From: Symsagittifera roscoffensis
Lineage: Eukaryota > Xenacoelomorpha > Acoela > Convolutidae
DNA: 64,000 nt
NCBI RefSeq assembly: GCF_963678635.1
Contig: NC_087071.1
Location: 27,699,378-27,763,377, forward strand
Direction: 5' to 3'
The position numbers and the translations under genes are program-made. Positions 13,370 to 25,959 of this stretch are shown in pieces; position 1 is the first letter of the stretch, and the number at the start of each line of letters is the position of its first letter. The notes under the pieces were generated by a model. It had not been told where the DNA came from and did no database searches. It was given only the letters and a program-made list of their open reading frames with translations.

Positions 13370-14095
13370 GTGTCACCCTGCGGAAGGTCCTCATCGTACT
13401 ATGAGTTCAGAACACGAAATTTCTACATCTTATTCATTTGAAAATTCTCAAGTGAGGGCCACGCCGAGATTTGAACTAAAGTTTTTTTATTAAAAGCTTT
13501 TCAATGTCAAATTTTTTTAACAATCCCTTTTGTCGCAAAAATTTCCGGAGTAATTGACTTTTTAAGTATAGGCAAAGCTGTACGCATCTGGTGACCAGTT
13601 ATATAAAAATATTGACGTCCTTTCATAATATGGCACAAAATCTTAAGCGTTCGCATACCACATTGAAAATATTGTGCATAAATCTTATAGGTCTCAAACC
13701 TTGCATCAACATTTCACTTTTTGTTTTAGACAACAGTTTTACGGTTGCAAGAGAAAAAACAGTAGGAATTGTGAAAGTGGAAGCTAGAAATTAAAAATTG
13801 CTTGAGGCAGTGTTTTCAGCCGGAATGAAGTCAGATAGACGATCAAATTTATCAAACAAACTACGGTGTAAGCTAGCAGTAATTGAAATTTTTGCTTCTT
13901 GAATAATCAGATCAAACTTAGTGATATTTTGTAAGTAAAAGCATTACTCCAATATGTAAGTTAATTTTGAAAAAACCCAAAGTGAGGTTAAATCTGATAA
14001 ATTAGCCATTTTTTGTTTATTGTCATCAATGTTCCAATCTTGTTACATTTCACAGTTTTTCAGATCGGGTTCTTTTCTTTTTTCTAGAAAGATGC
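13370..14095. repeat. Segment duplicated almost identically at 21,345-22,070
   Basis: About 725 bp starting at the GTCACCCTGCGGAAGGTCC segment are repeated almost base for base at 21,345-22,070, ending near TTTTTTCTAGAAAGATGCGA. Neighbouring modules of the array differ far more, so this pair reflects a recent duplication or gene conversion within the array. Confidence 0.8.
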
Positions 14096-17000
14096 GATTG
14101 AAAATGCTGAAATTTTTCTCTAGATTGATTAGAGCAGCAGGGTCATGAATCTTCTTCCATTGAAGCTTTGGTTTACTTTTCAAAGATCAAAACAATCATA
14201 AAAATCTACGAACTGATTGCAGAGATCAATTTTCAAAGTTTTCGAACAAGCGAGCAAAAGAATTCATATCGAAAAAATCTAAGCCAGGGAACGATCATAG
14301 TTCAGATCTTTGGGCTGATTTTGCTCGACCAGTTAACAATTTGATTCCATAGACTGCTTCAAGTTGACCGTGGAGGGCAAAAACGACCTATTTCTATCGG
14401 AAAAAACCATGTCACCCTGCGGAAGATCCTCATTGTTCTATGAGTTCAGAAGACAAATTTTCTACATCACAGTTATTTAGGAATTCTCAAGTAAGAGCAA
14501 CGCCGAGATTTGATTAAGGTGTGTTTTTATTAGGAGCTTTTTTTGTCAAATTTTACAATTTAATCTCTTTTTGTCGCCAAATTTTTAGGAGTAATTGACT
14601 GTTTAAGTTTTCTTAAAGCTTTACGCATCTCGCGGATAGTTAAATAAACATATTGACGTCCTTTTTTTATCTGGCACAAATATTTTTAAACGTTCGCATA
14701 CCACATTGGAAAAAATTTTTTCATAAGTCTTTTAGGTCTCAAACCTTGCATCAAATTTTCACTTTTTGTTTTAGGCAACAGTTTTATGAGTGCAAGAGAA
14801 AAAATAGCAGGAATTTTGGAAGGATAGAAAATTTTTGGGGCATTTTTTTTAGCCGGAACGAAATCAGATAGAAGATTAAATTTGTCAAACTAACTACGGT
14901 GTAGGTTATCACTCAAAAAAATTTTTGCTTGACGAATCATCAGAACAAAATTACTGATTTTTTGTAAGTGAAAGTATTTCTTCTATAGGGAAGTTCGTTT
15001 CGATAAAGCACAGTGAGGATAAACTTGGTAGATTAGCCGTTTTTTAGCTATTGACATCAAGGTTCCAATCTTTCTACACTTCAGAATTTTTCAGATCGGG
15101 TTTTTTTATGAACAAGGGTTTTTTTAAAAACTTCAGATGTCAAAGATATGCTGAAATTTTTATCAAGATTGCTTAGAGCAGCAGGGTTATCAGTTTTTTT
15201 CCATCGATGCTTTGGTTTACTTTTCAAAGATTCAAACAATCATGAAAATCTACGACCTGATTGCAGAGATCAATTTTTGAAATTTTCGAACAAGTGAGCA
15301 AAAGATTGCATATCGCAAAAACTCTAAGCCAGGGGACGATTATTGTTCAGATCTTTGGGTTGGTTGTGCCGGGCCAATTATTAGTTAGTTTCCATAGATT
15401 GCTTCAAGTTCACCGTGGAGGGCAAAACAGACCTATTACTATCAGAAAAAAAATTGTCAAGTAAGGGCCACGTCGGGATTTGAAATGAAATTTTTTTTAA
15501 TTGAAAGCTTTTTATTGTCAAATTTTACTTAACAATCCCTTTTGTCGCAAAAATTTTTGGAGTAATTGTTTTTTTAAGTATTGGCAAAGCTGTACGCATC
15601 TGGCGGCCAGTTAAATAAAAATAATGATGCCTTTTTATAATCTCGCACAAACGGGTTTGGGCGTTCGCACACAATCTTAAAAACACTTGTTCATAAGTGT
15701 TTTGGGTCTCAAACCTTGCATTAACTTTTCACTTTTCGTTTTAGGCAACAGTTTTATGATTGCAAGAGAAAAAACAGCAGAAATTTTGAAAGTGGAAGGG
15801 TAGAATTTTAAAATTTTGTGAGGCCTTGTTTTCAGCCGGAACGAAATCAGATAGATAATCAAGCTTTAGTTTACTTTTCAAAGATCAAAACAATCATAAA
15901 AATCTACGAACTGATTGCAGAGATCAATTTTTATAGTTTTCTAACACGCGAGCAAAAGATTGCATATCGAAAAACTCTAAGCCAGGGAACGATCCCAGTT
16001 TAGATCTTTGGGTTGATTTTGCTCGACCAGTTAACAATTTGATTCCATAGACTGCTTCAAGTTGACCGTGGAGGGCAAAAACGACCTATTTCTATCGGAA
16101 AAAACCAAGTCGCCCTGCTGAAGATCCTCATAGATAAATTAGCCATTTTTTGTTTATTGTCATCAATGTCACAGTCTTGCTACATTTCACAGTTTTTCAG
16201 ATCGGGTTCTTTTCTTTTTTCTAGAAAGATGCGATTGAAAATGCTGAAATTTATCTCTAGATTGATTAGAGCACCAGGGTCATGAATCTTTTTCCATTGA
16301 AGCTTTGGTTTACTTTTCAAAGATCAAAACAATCATAAAAATCTACGAACTGATTGCAGAGATCAAATTTTATAGTTTTCGAACAAGCGAGCAAAAGATT
16401 GCATATCGAATAAACCCTAAGCCAGGGAACAATCCTTGTTCGGATCTTGGGTTTTTTTTGCTCGACCAGTTAACAATTAGATTCCATTGACTGCTTCAAT
16501 TTGACCGTGGAAGTCAAAACTGACCTATTTTATCAGAGAAAACCATGTCACCCTGCGGAATATCCTCATTGTACTATGAGTTCAGAACACAAGATTTCTA
16601 CATCTTATTTATTTAAAAGTTCTCAAGTAAGGAACACGCCGAGATTTGAAATGAAATTTTTTTTATTGAAACCTTTTTATTGTCAAATTTTACTGAACAC
16701 TCCCTTTTGTCGCAAAATTTTTTGGAGTAATTGACTTTTGAAGTATTGGCAAAGCTATACGCATCTGGTGGCCAGATAAATAAAAACAATGATGCCTTTT
16801 TATAATATCGCACAAACGGTTTGGGCGTTTGCACACCATCTTAGAAAAAACTTGTTCATAAGTGTTTTAGATCTCAAACCATGCATCAACTTTTCACTTT
16901 TCGTTTTAGGCAACAGTTTTATGATTGCAAGACAAAACAGCAGATATTTTGAAAGTGGAAGGGTAGAATTTTAAAATTTTTTGAGGCCTTGTTTTCAGCC

Positions 17001-18489
17001 GGAACGAAATCAGATAGATGATCGAATTTAGCACAAAAAATACGTTGTAGGTTAGCAGTAATCGAAATTCTTGCTTCTTGAATCCTCAGAAAAAATTCAG
17101 TGATCTTTTTTAAGTAAAAGCATTATTTCGATATGTAAGTTAATTCTGAAAAAACCCGAAGTGAGTTTAAATCTGGTAAACTAGCCGTTTTTTGTTTATT
17201 GTCATCAATGTTTTTTGTAGTTTTCGAACAAGCGAGCAAAAGATTGCATATCCAATAAACCCTAAGCCAGGGAACGATCCTTGTTGAGATCATGGGTTTT
17301 TTTTTGCTCGACCAGTTAACAATTAGATTCCATAGACTGCTTCAAGTTCACTGTGGAGGGCAAAACAGACCTATTTCTATCAGAAAAAACCGTGTCACCC
17401 TGCGGAATATCCTCATTGTACTATGAGTTCAGAACACAAGATTTCTACATCTTATTTATTTAAAAATTCTCGAGTAAGTGCAACGCCGAGATTTGAACAA
17501 AAGTTTTTTTTATTAAAAACTTTTTATTGTCAAATTTTACTACACAGTCTCTTTAGCCGCAAACATTTTAGGAATAGATGACTTTTAAAGTTTTTTAAAA
17601 ACTTCATGTATCTGGCGGCCAGTTAAACAATCATATTAACGTCCGTTAGTGAATCCCACAAAATCATTTTAAGCCTTGGCATATCAGATGTTAAAAGGTT
17701 TTAGTATCAAAGTTGATAAGACTTATAGGTCTTAATCTTGCATAAAAAGTCAAATTTTCATTTTTTGCTTTGAACAACACTTCAAGGATTGCAAGAAACA
17801 AACTAGCAAAAAATTTGAAAGTGGATGTCTAGAAGTTGACAAAAATTTGAGGCATTGTTATCAACCGGATCGAAATCAGATAGAATATCAATACTATAAA
17901 AAAAATAAGGGGTAAGTTATCAATAGTTGAAACTTTTGCTTCTCGTATTATCAGAATAGAAACAGTGCTTTTTTAAGGTGTTGCACTTTCCCAATATTGA
18001 AGGTAATTTTGATATACGTGTTTTGATATACGCGAACGCGAATAAATCTGGTAAAATAGCCGTTTTTGTGAATTGTCATCAATGTTCGCTACTTTTCACA
18101 ATTTTTCAGTTCGGTGGTTTACCTTTTTTTCAAGAAAAAAATGAGAAACAATGATAGATTTTCTCTAGATTTTTTCGAGCAGTAGGGTTAGTAGTTTTTT
18201 CTATTGAAGCTTTGATTTACCTTTCAAATGTTAGTTTAAAGAAAATCTACGACCTGATTGCACAGATCAATTTCTGTAGTTTTTAAACAACTGAGCCAAA
18301 TATTGTACATCGGACAAACCCAAAGCAGGATAACGATCCTTATTCAGATCTGTTGATTGTTTAGATTAAGAATAAGATTCCAGAGACTGCTTTAAATTGA
18401 CTGCGGATAGCAGAACCTATCTATTTCCAACAGAATAAGCCAAGTCAAGTTTTTTTTAGTTTCGCAGAAATTGTTTCAACAATATTGTT

Positions 18490-19015
18490 TAAAAACCGCC
18501 TTTACGCATGCTCAGTACCTTCAGACATTTTTTCTTCGGCTAGCACGAACAAGTGAATCAGCCACCAGTTTTCCTGTTTTTCTTTGAAGTCCTGTATGCC
18601 TTCGATCAAACTTTCTGTGCTACTGAGCACGTTACCGTTTTCATCCTTCCTGAAGACTTGAACTAGCTTTCCATGTCTGCTGGGATTTCCTGCATTCCGC
18701 TCTGCTAGTGCAAAAGTTCGGACATCGGTCGTTGTTTGTGCTGATATAGGTATTGCTGTCCGATGTTTCGTACTGTATAGCAATTGTTCGCCAATTTTTA
18801 AAAAGCTTTCTTGATCTATCATGAAATCCAAAACAAGAAGGTGGGATAGGCAATTATCCGCCGTTATTAATAACTCTTAGGCGAACTCTCTGGACTTTGA
18901 TTCCTTTTAGAGCTAACTTTTTTTTTTAAAAAAGCCCTTATGCTTACCATTTTTCCAGGCAGTTCATACGTGTCGAAACTTATGAACGAACTGCTAATCC
19001 CTCCGTCTAACAGCC
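18490..19015 (-). pseudogene. Gypsy-type protease-to-RT linker fragment, copy A
   Basis: The minus-strand frame reads DFMIDQESFLKIGEQLLY, then RNAGNPSRHGKLVQVF and KDENGNVLSSTESLIEGIQ. The same sequence occurs at 19,416-19,720 and, attached to a recognisable gag zinc-knuckle and protease segment, at 25,960-26,560. The DF.ID..FL pattern fits the end of a retropepsin, and the rest would be the linker to RT. Flanking satellite modules on both sides show that the fragment was carried into the array. No catalytic residue is present in this copy. Confidence 0.5.
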
Positions 19016-19399
19016 CAGTTACCAATTTCCTGTTCAGTACGGTTATTAGTCTTTTTCTATTGAAGCTTTGATTTACTTTTCAAATATTAGTTTAATAAAG
19101 AAAATCTAAAACCTGATTACAGAGATCAATTTCTGTAGTTTTCAAGCAACTGAGCCAAAGATTGTACATTGGACAAACTCAAAGTAGGGGAACGCTCCTT
19201 GTTCAGATCTGTTGTTTGTTTAGATTAAGAATTAGATTCCAGAGACTACTTTAAATTGACTATGGATAGCAAAACCGATCTATTTCCAACAGAATAATCC
19301 GGGTCAAGTTTGTAATTTCGCAGAAACTGTTTCAACAATATTTTTTAAAAACCGCCTTTACGCATGCTCAGTACCTTCAGGCATTTTTTTTCTTCGGTT

Positions 19400-19810
19400 A
19401 ACACTAACAGGTAAATCAGCCACCAGTTTTCCGGTTTTTTTCTTTGAAGTCCTGTATGCCTTCGATCAAACTTTCTGTGCTACTGAGCACGTTACCGTTT
19501 TCATCCTTCATAAAGATTTGTACTAGCTTTCCATTTCTGCTGGGGCTTCTTGCATTCCACTCTGCTATTGCAAAGGTTCGGACACCGGTCGTTGTTTGTG
19601 CTGAAATAGGTTTTGCTGTCCGATGTTTCGTACTGTATAGCAATTGGTCGCCAATTTTTAAAATGCTTTCTTGATCTATCATGAAATCCAAAACAAGAAG
19701 GCAGGATAAGCAATTATCAGCCGTTATTAATAACTCTTAGGCGAACTCTCCAGACTTTGGTTTCTTTTGGAGCTAACTCTTTTTTTATAAAAGCCTTTAT
19801 CCTTCCCGTT
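19400..19810 (-). pseudogene. Gypsy-type protease-to-RT linker fragment, copy B
   Basis: Second copy of the fragment at 18,490-19,015, reading DFMIDQESILKIGDQLLY and KDENGNVLSSTESLIEG, with a frameshift between its two halves. The preceding plus-strand sequence (19,030-19,330) is a satellite module similar to 18,160-18,480, so module and fragment were duplicated together. Confidence 0.5.
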
Positions 19811-20100
19811 TTTCCAAGCTAATTAGATTCCACAAACTGCTTCAAGTTGACCGTCGAGGGCAAAAGCGACTTATTTCTATCAGAAAAAAGCGTGTCGATC
19901 CTTAATGTACTATGGTTTCAGAATACATGATTTCTTCATCATATTTAATTAAAAACTCTCAAGTAAGGGCATCGCCGAGATTTGAACAAGGAGTGTTTTT
20001 ATTGAAAGCTTCTTTTGTCAAGTTTTACTACTTAATCTCTTTTTGTCGCCAAATTTTCAGAAGTAATTTTTTGTTTACGTTTTTTTAAAGCTGTACACTT

Positions 20101-20451
20101 CTATCGGCCCGTTGAATAAACATATTGACCTCCTTTTATTATATCCCACAAAAATGTTCGAGCGTTCGCATACCAGTTTGGAAAAAATTTTCTCCAATCT
20201 TGCATCAAATTTTCACTTTTTGTTTTAGGCAACAGTTTTATGAGTGCAAGAGAAAAAAGAGCAGGAATTTTGAAAATGGAAGAGTAGAAATTGAATTTTT
20301 GTGGGGCATTATTTTCAGCCGGATCGAAATCAGATAGAAGATCAAATTTATCAATTAAATTATTGTGTACGTTATCAATAAGTAAAATTTTTGCTTCCTT
20401 AATCACCAGAAAAAAATTACTGATTTTTTGTACGTGAAAGTATTTTTTCAA
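20101..20451 (-). pseudogene. LINE-derived module fragment (116 codons)
   Basis: This frame runs from the LINE endonuclease start (FFLVIKEAKIL) through DLLSDFDPAENN and, after the shared deletion, into FSLALIKLLPKTKSEN and QYVYSTGR. It is the clearest single-frame view of the junction: fewer than 25 residues separate blocks that are about 420 codons apart in the intact LINE. Confidence 0.65.
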
Positions 20452-21344
20452 TAGGGCAATCCGTTTCGATAAACGCGTGGTTAGGATAAAATCGGTGAAT
20501 TAGCGGTTTTTTGGCTATTGTCATCAATGTTCCATTCTTTCTACAACTCACAATTTTTCAGATCGGGTTTTTTTTCTGGAAAGATGTCAAAGAAAATGCT
20601 GAAACTTTTTTCAGATTGTTTGAAGCAGCAGGGTTATCAGTTTTTTTCCATCGAAGCTTCGGTTTATTTTTCAAAGACTAAAACAATTATGAAAATCTAC
20701 GACCTGATTGAGGAGATCAATTTTTGAAATTTTCGAACAAGTGAGCAAAAGATTGCATATCGCAAAAACTCTAAGCCAGGGGACCATTATTATTCAGATC
20801 TTTGGGTTGGTTTTGCCTGGCCAATTATTAGTTAATTTCCATAGACTGTTTCAAGTTCACTGTGGAGGGCAAAACAGACCTATTTCTATCAGAAAAAACC
20901 GTGTCACCCTGCGGAAGATCCTCATTGTACTATGAGTTCTGAATACGAGATTTCTACATCTTATTCAATTAAAAATTCTCAAGTAAGGGCCACGTCAAGA
21001 TTTGAACTGAAATTTTTTTAAAGGTTTTTATTGTCAAATATCACTTAACAATCCCTTTTGTCGCAAAAATTTTGACTTTTTAAGTATTGGCAAAGCTGTA
21101 CGCATCTGGCGGCCAATTAAATAAAAAGAATGACGTCTTTTTATAATATCCCACAAATGGGTTTGGGCGTTCGCACATCACCTTAGAAAAACTGATTCAT
21201 AAGTCTTTTAGGTCTCAAACCTTGCATCAACTTTTCACTTTTTGTTTTAGGCAACAGTTTTATGATTGCAAAAGAAAAAACAGCAGTAATTTTGAAAATG
21301 GAAGGGTGGAAATTGAAAATTTTTTAAGGCCCTGTTTTCACCGT

Positions 21345-22070
21345 GTCACCCTGCGGAAGGTCCTCATCGTACTATGAGTTCAGAACACAAAATTTCTACA
21401 TCTTATTCATTCGAAAATTCTCAAGTGAGGGCCACGCCGAGATTTGAACTAAAGTTTTTTTATTAAAAGCTTTTCAATGTCAAATTTTTTTAACAATCCC
21501 TTTTGTCGCAAAAATTTCCGGAGTAATTGACTTTTTAAGTATAGGCAAAGCTGTACGCATCTGGCGACCAGTTATATAAAAATATTGACGTCCTTTCATA
21601 ATATGGCACAAAATCTTAAGCGTTCGCATACCACATTGAAAATATTGTGCATAAATCTTATAGGTCTCAAACCTTGCATCAACATTTCACTTTTTGTTTT
21701 AGACAACAGTTTTACGGTTGCAAGAGAAAAAACAGTAGGAATTGTGAAAGTGGAAGCTAGAAATTAAAAATTGTTTGAGGCAGTGTTTTCAGCCGGAACG
21801 AAGTCAGATAGACGATCAAATTTATCAAACAAACTACGGTGTAAGCTAGCAGTAATTGAAATTTTTGCTTCTTGAATAATCAGATCAAACTTAGTGATAT
21901 TTTGTAAGTAAAAGCATTACTCCAATATGTAAGTTAATTTTGAAAAAACCCAAAGTGAGGTTAAATCTGATAAATTAGCCATTTTTTGTTTATTGTCATC
22001 AATGTTCCAATCTTGTTACATTTCACAGTTTTTCAGATCGGGTTCTTTTCTTTTTTCTAGAAAGATGCGA
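21345..22070. repeat. Second copy of the 725-bp segmental duplication
   Basis: Nearly identical partner of 13,370-14,095. The left junction falls inside a module, right after CCCTGTTTTCA, where the text jumps to CCGTGTCACCCTGCGGAAGG. That abrupt break marks a recombination point. Confidence 0.8.
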
Positions 22071-22976
22071 TAAATGCTGAATTTTTTTTCTAGATTGACT
22101 AGAGCAGCAGGGTCATGAATCTTTTTCCCTTGAAGCTTTGTTTTACTTTTTAAAGACCAAAACAATCATGAAAATCTAAGGCATGATTGCAGAGATCAGT
22201 TTTTCAAATTGACCGTGGAGGGCAAAACCGACCTAATTCTATCAGAAAAAAAACCATGTCACCCTGCGGAAGTTCCTAATTGTACTATGAGTTCAGAACA
22301 CAAGATTTCTACATCTTATTTATTTAAAAATTCTCAAGTACGGGCAACGCCAAGATTTGAACTAAAAGTTTTTTTTATTAAAAGCTTTTTATTGTCAAAT
22401 TTTACAACGCAGTCTCTTTTGTCGCAAAAATTCTAGGAGTAGATGACTTTTTAAGTTTTTTTTCTAAACTTTATGTATCTGGCGGCCAGTTACACAATCA
22501 TATTAACTTCCGTTAGTAAAATCCACAAATCATTTTAACCCTTCCCATACCAATTGTGAAAAGATTTTAGCATCAACGTTGATAATACTTAAAGGTCTCA
22601 ATCTGGCATGAAAAGTCCAATTTTCAATTTTTGCGTTGAGCAACGTTTCAAGGAGTGCAAGAAAAAACTAGCAAAAAACTAGCACCCTCTTTGGGTTGGT
22701 TTTGTCGGGCCAATTATTAGTTAGTTTCCTTAGAATGCTTCAAGTTCACCGCGGAGGGCAAGTTCACCGTGTCACACTGCGGAAGATCCTCATTGTACTA
22801 TGAGTTAAGAATACAAGATATCTACATCTTATTTAAATAAAAATTCTCAAGTAAGGGCCACGCCAAGATTTGAACTAAAAAATTTTTTTGAAAGCTTTTT
22901 ATTGTAAAATTTTACTTAACAATCCCTTTTGTCGCAAAAGTTTTCGGAGTAATTGACTTTTTAAGTATTGGCAAAG

Positions 22977-24728
22977 CTGTACGCATCTGGCAGCCAGTTA
23001 AATAAAAAGAATGACGTCTTTTTGTAATATCGCACAAACGTGTTAGGGCGTTTGCACACCACCTTAGAAAATCTTGTTCATAAGTCTTTTAGGTCTCAAA
23101 CCTTGCATCAACTTTTCACTTTTTGTTTTAGGCAACAGTAATATGATTGCAAGAGAAAAAACAGCAGGAATTTTGAAAATGGAACGGTGGAAATTGAAAA
23201 TTTTTTAAGGCCCTGTTTTCAGCTGGAACAAAATCAGACAGATGATCAAATTTATCACACAAACTACGGTGTAGGTCAGCAGTAATTGAAATTTTTTGCT
23301 TCTTGAATCATCCGATAATATTAAGTGATCTTTTGTACGTGAAAGCATTACTTCAATATGTAAGTTCATTTTGAAAAAACCCGAAGTGAGTTTAAATCTG
23401 GTAAATTAGCCGTTTTTTGTTTATTGTCATCAATGTTTTTTGTAGTTTTCGAACAAGCGAGCAAAAGATTGCATATCCAATAAACCCTAAGCCAGGGAAC
23501 GATCCTTGTTGAGATCATGGGTTTTTTTTGCTCGACCAGTTAACAATTAGATTCCATAGACTGCTTCAAGTTGACGGTGGAGGGCAAAACCGACCTAATT
23601 TTATCAGAAAAAACCATGTCACCCTGCGGAAGGTTCTACATCTTATTTAATTAAAAATTCTCAAGTATGTTCAACGCCAATATTTGAACTGAAAGTTTTT
23701 TTTAAAGGTTTTTATTGTCAAATATCACTTGACAATCCCTTCTGTCGCAAAAATTTTGACTTTTTAAGTATTGGCAAAGCTGTACGCATCTGGCGGCCAA
23801 TTAAATAAAAAGAATGACGTCTTTTTATAATATCGAACAAATGTGTTTGGGCGTTCGCACACCACCTTAGAAAATCTTGTTCATAAGTCTTTTAGGTCTC
23901 AAACCTTGCATCAACTTTTCACTTTTTGTTTTAGGCAACAGTAATATGATTGCAAGAGAAAAAACAGCAGGAATTTTGAAAATGGAACGGTGGAAATTGA
24001 AAATTTTTTAAGGCCCTGTTTTCAGCTGGAACAAAATCAGACAGATGATCAAATTTATCACACAAACTACGGTGTAGGTCAGCAGTAATTGAAATTTTTT
24101 GCTTCTTGAATCATCCGATAATATTAAGTGATCTTTTGTACGTGAAAGCATTACTTCAATATGTAAGTTCATTTTGAAAAAACCCGAAGTGAGTTTAAAT
24201 CTGGTAAATTAGCCGTTTTTTGTTTATTGTCATCAATGTTTTTTGTAGTTTTCGAACAAGCGAGCAAAAGATTGCATATCCAATAAACCCTAAGCCAGGG
24301 AACGATCCTTGTTGAGATCATGGTTTTTTTTTGCTCGACCAGTTAACAATTAGATTCCATAGACTGCTTCAAGTTGACGGTGGAGGGCAAAACCGACCTA
24401 ATTTTATCAGAAAAAACCATGTCACCCTGCGGAAGGTTCTACATCTTATTTAATTAAAAATTCTCAAGTATGTTCAACGCCAATATTTGAACTGAAAGTT
24501 TTTTTAAAGGTTTTTATTGTCAAATATCACTTGACAATCCCTTCTGTCGCAAAAATTTTGACTTTTTAAGTATTGGCAAAGCTGTACGCATCTGGCGGCC
24601 AATTAAATAAAAAGAATGACGTCTTTTTATAATATCGAACAAATGTGTTTGGGCGTTCGCACACCACCTTAGAAAATCTTGTTCATAAGTCTTTTAGGTC
24701 TCAAACCTTGCATCAACTTTTCACTTTT
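22977..24728. repeat. Tandem duplication with an ~804-bp period
   Basis: Sequence 22,990-23,633 repeats at 23,791-24,437, and the segment starting at 23,634 repeats at 24,438-24,728, giving a period of about 804 bp. The copies differ by only a few bases, including a one-base change in a T run. The third copy stops inside CTTTTCACTTTT at 24,728, where a different module begins. Confidence 0.8.
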
Positions 24729-25890
24729 AGCCTTCGCAACCAGATGTGAAAACATTTTAGCATCAATGTTGATAAAACTTATAGGTCTCAATCTTGCATG
24801 AAAAGTCCAATTTTCAATTTTTGCGTTGAGCAACATATCAAGGATTGCGAGAAAAAATCTAGCAAAAAATTTGAAAGTTCAAGTGTAGAAGTTGACAAAA
24901 TTTTGAGGCATTGTTATCAACCGGATCGAAATCAAAAAGAAGATCAAAACTATCAAAAAAAAAATCAGGGGTAAGTTAACAATAGTTGAAACTTTTGCTT
25001 CTTGAATTATCAGAATAGAAACAGTGCTTTTTTTAAGGTGAAGCACTTTCCGAATATGGAAGGTAATTTTGATATACGTGTTTTGATATACGCGAACGCG
25101 AATAAATCTGGTAAAATAGACGTTTTTGTGAATTGTCATCAATGTTCGCTACTTTTCATACTTTTTCAGTTCGGTTTTTTTCCTTTTCTTCTAGAAAAAG
25201 ATGAGAAACAATGCGGAGATTTTTCTCTAGATCTTTTCAAGCAGTAGGGTTATTAGTCTTTTTCTTTTGAAGGTTTGATTTACCTTTCAAATGTTAGTTT
25301 AAAAAAGAAAGTCTACAACCTGAGTGCAGAGATCAATTTCTGTAGTTTTCAAACAACTGAGCCATAGATTGTACATCGGACAAACTCAAAGCAGGGTAAC
25401 GACCCTTGTTCAGATCTGTTGTTTGTTTAGATTAAGAATTAGATTCATGAGACTGCTTTAAAGTGACTGTGGATAGCAAAACCGATCTGTTTCCAACAGT
25501 AAAATCCGTGTCAAGTTTTGTAATTTCGCTGAAAATGTTTCAAGAATTTTTTTTAAAAACCGCAGTTCTGCATGCTCACTACTTTCAGGCACTTTTTCTT
25601 CAATTAGCACTAACAAGTGAATCGGCCACCAGTTTTCCGGTTTTTTCTTCGAATTCTTTTTCTATTGAAGCTTTGATTTACCTTTCAAATGTTAGTTTAA
25701 TAAAGAAAATCTACAATCTGAGTGCAGAGATCAATTTCTGTAGTTTTCAAACAACTGAGCCAAAGATTGTACATCGGACAAACTCAAAGCAGGGGAACGA
25801 TCCTCGTTCAGATCTGTTGGTTGTTTAGATTAAGAATTAGATTCCAGAGACTACTTTAAATTGACTGTGGATAGCAAAACCGATCTATTT
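24729..25890 (-). repeat. Diverged LINE-derived modules at the array end
   Basis: Two diverged modules resembling 17,690-18,430 and 19,040-19,330. The minus-strand frame 25,142-24,879 keeps the IIQEAKV block. The segment GATATACGTGTTTTGATATACG near 25,070 is shared with 18,010. Short direct repeats (CCGATCTATTTCTAACA) occur at 25,880-25,915. Confidence 0.6.
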
Positions 25891-25959
25891 CTAACATCGA
25901 TCTATTTCTAACAGAGTAATCCGTGTCAAGTTTTGTAGCTTCGCAGAAATTGTTTTAAC

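Larger units (their letters stand above)
9650..25890 (-). repeat. Satellite-like array of internally deleted LINE modules
   Basis: About fifteen copies of a module recur, marked by a GCATCTGGCGGCCAGTTAA-type segment near 10,765, 11,815, 12,563, 13,580, 14,620, 15,592, 16,757, 17,607, 20,092, 21,100, 21,550, 22,472, 22,978, 23,779 and 24,583. Read on the minus strand, each module carries the end of LINE ORF1 (NQVVDFH), the start of ORF2 (an F.L.IQEAKV block, then a degenerate FDFIPGSNN block). It then jumps straight to the RT block NSFNLAIIKLIPKSE and continues to YLPGRQM. Compared with the intact ORF2 at 45,358-42,119 about 420 codons are missing at the same place in every module, so amplification followed one deletion. 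Modules are 0.45-1.0 kb apart, with one longer gap filled by gypsy fragments. No module is open throughout; the longest frame is 10,804-11,274. Confidence 0.8.

Noticed and set aside
18502-18831. DFMIDQE ORF as a LINE endonuclease-RT linker or host exon
   Set aside because: At 26 kb the same sequence directly follows a CCHC gag and a protease-like site, so the gypsy reading fits better.
9650-25890. CRISPR-like or gene-family interpretation of the regular repeats
   Set aside because: Modules are 0.8-1 kb, degenerate and clearly collinear with LINE blocks; no short repeats with unique spacers.
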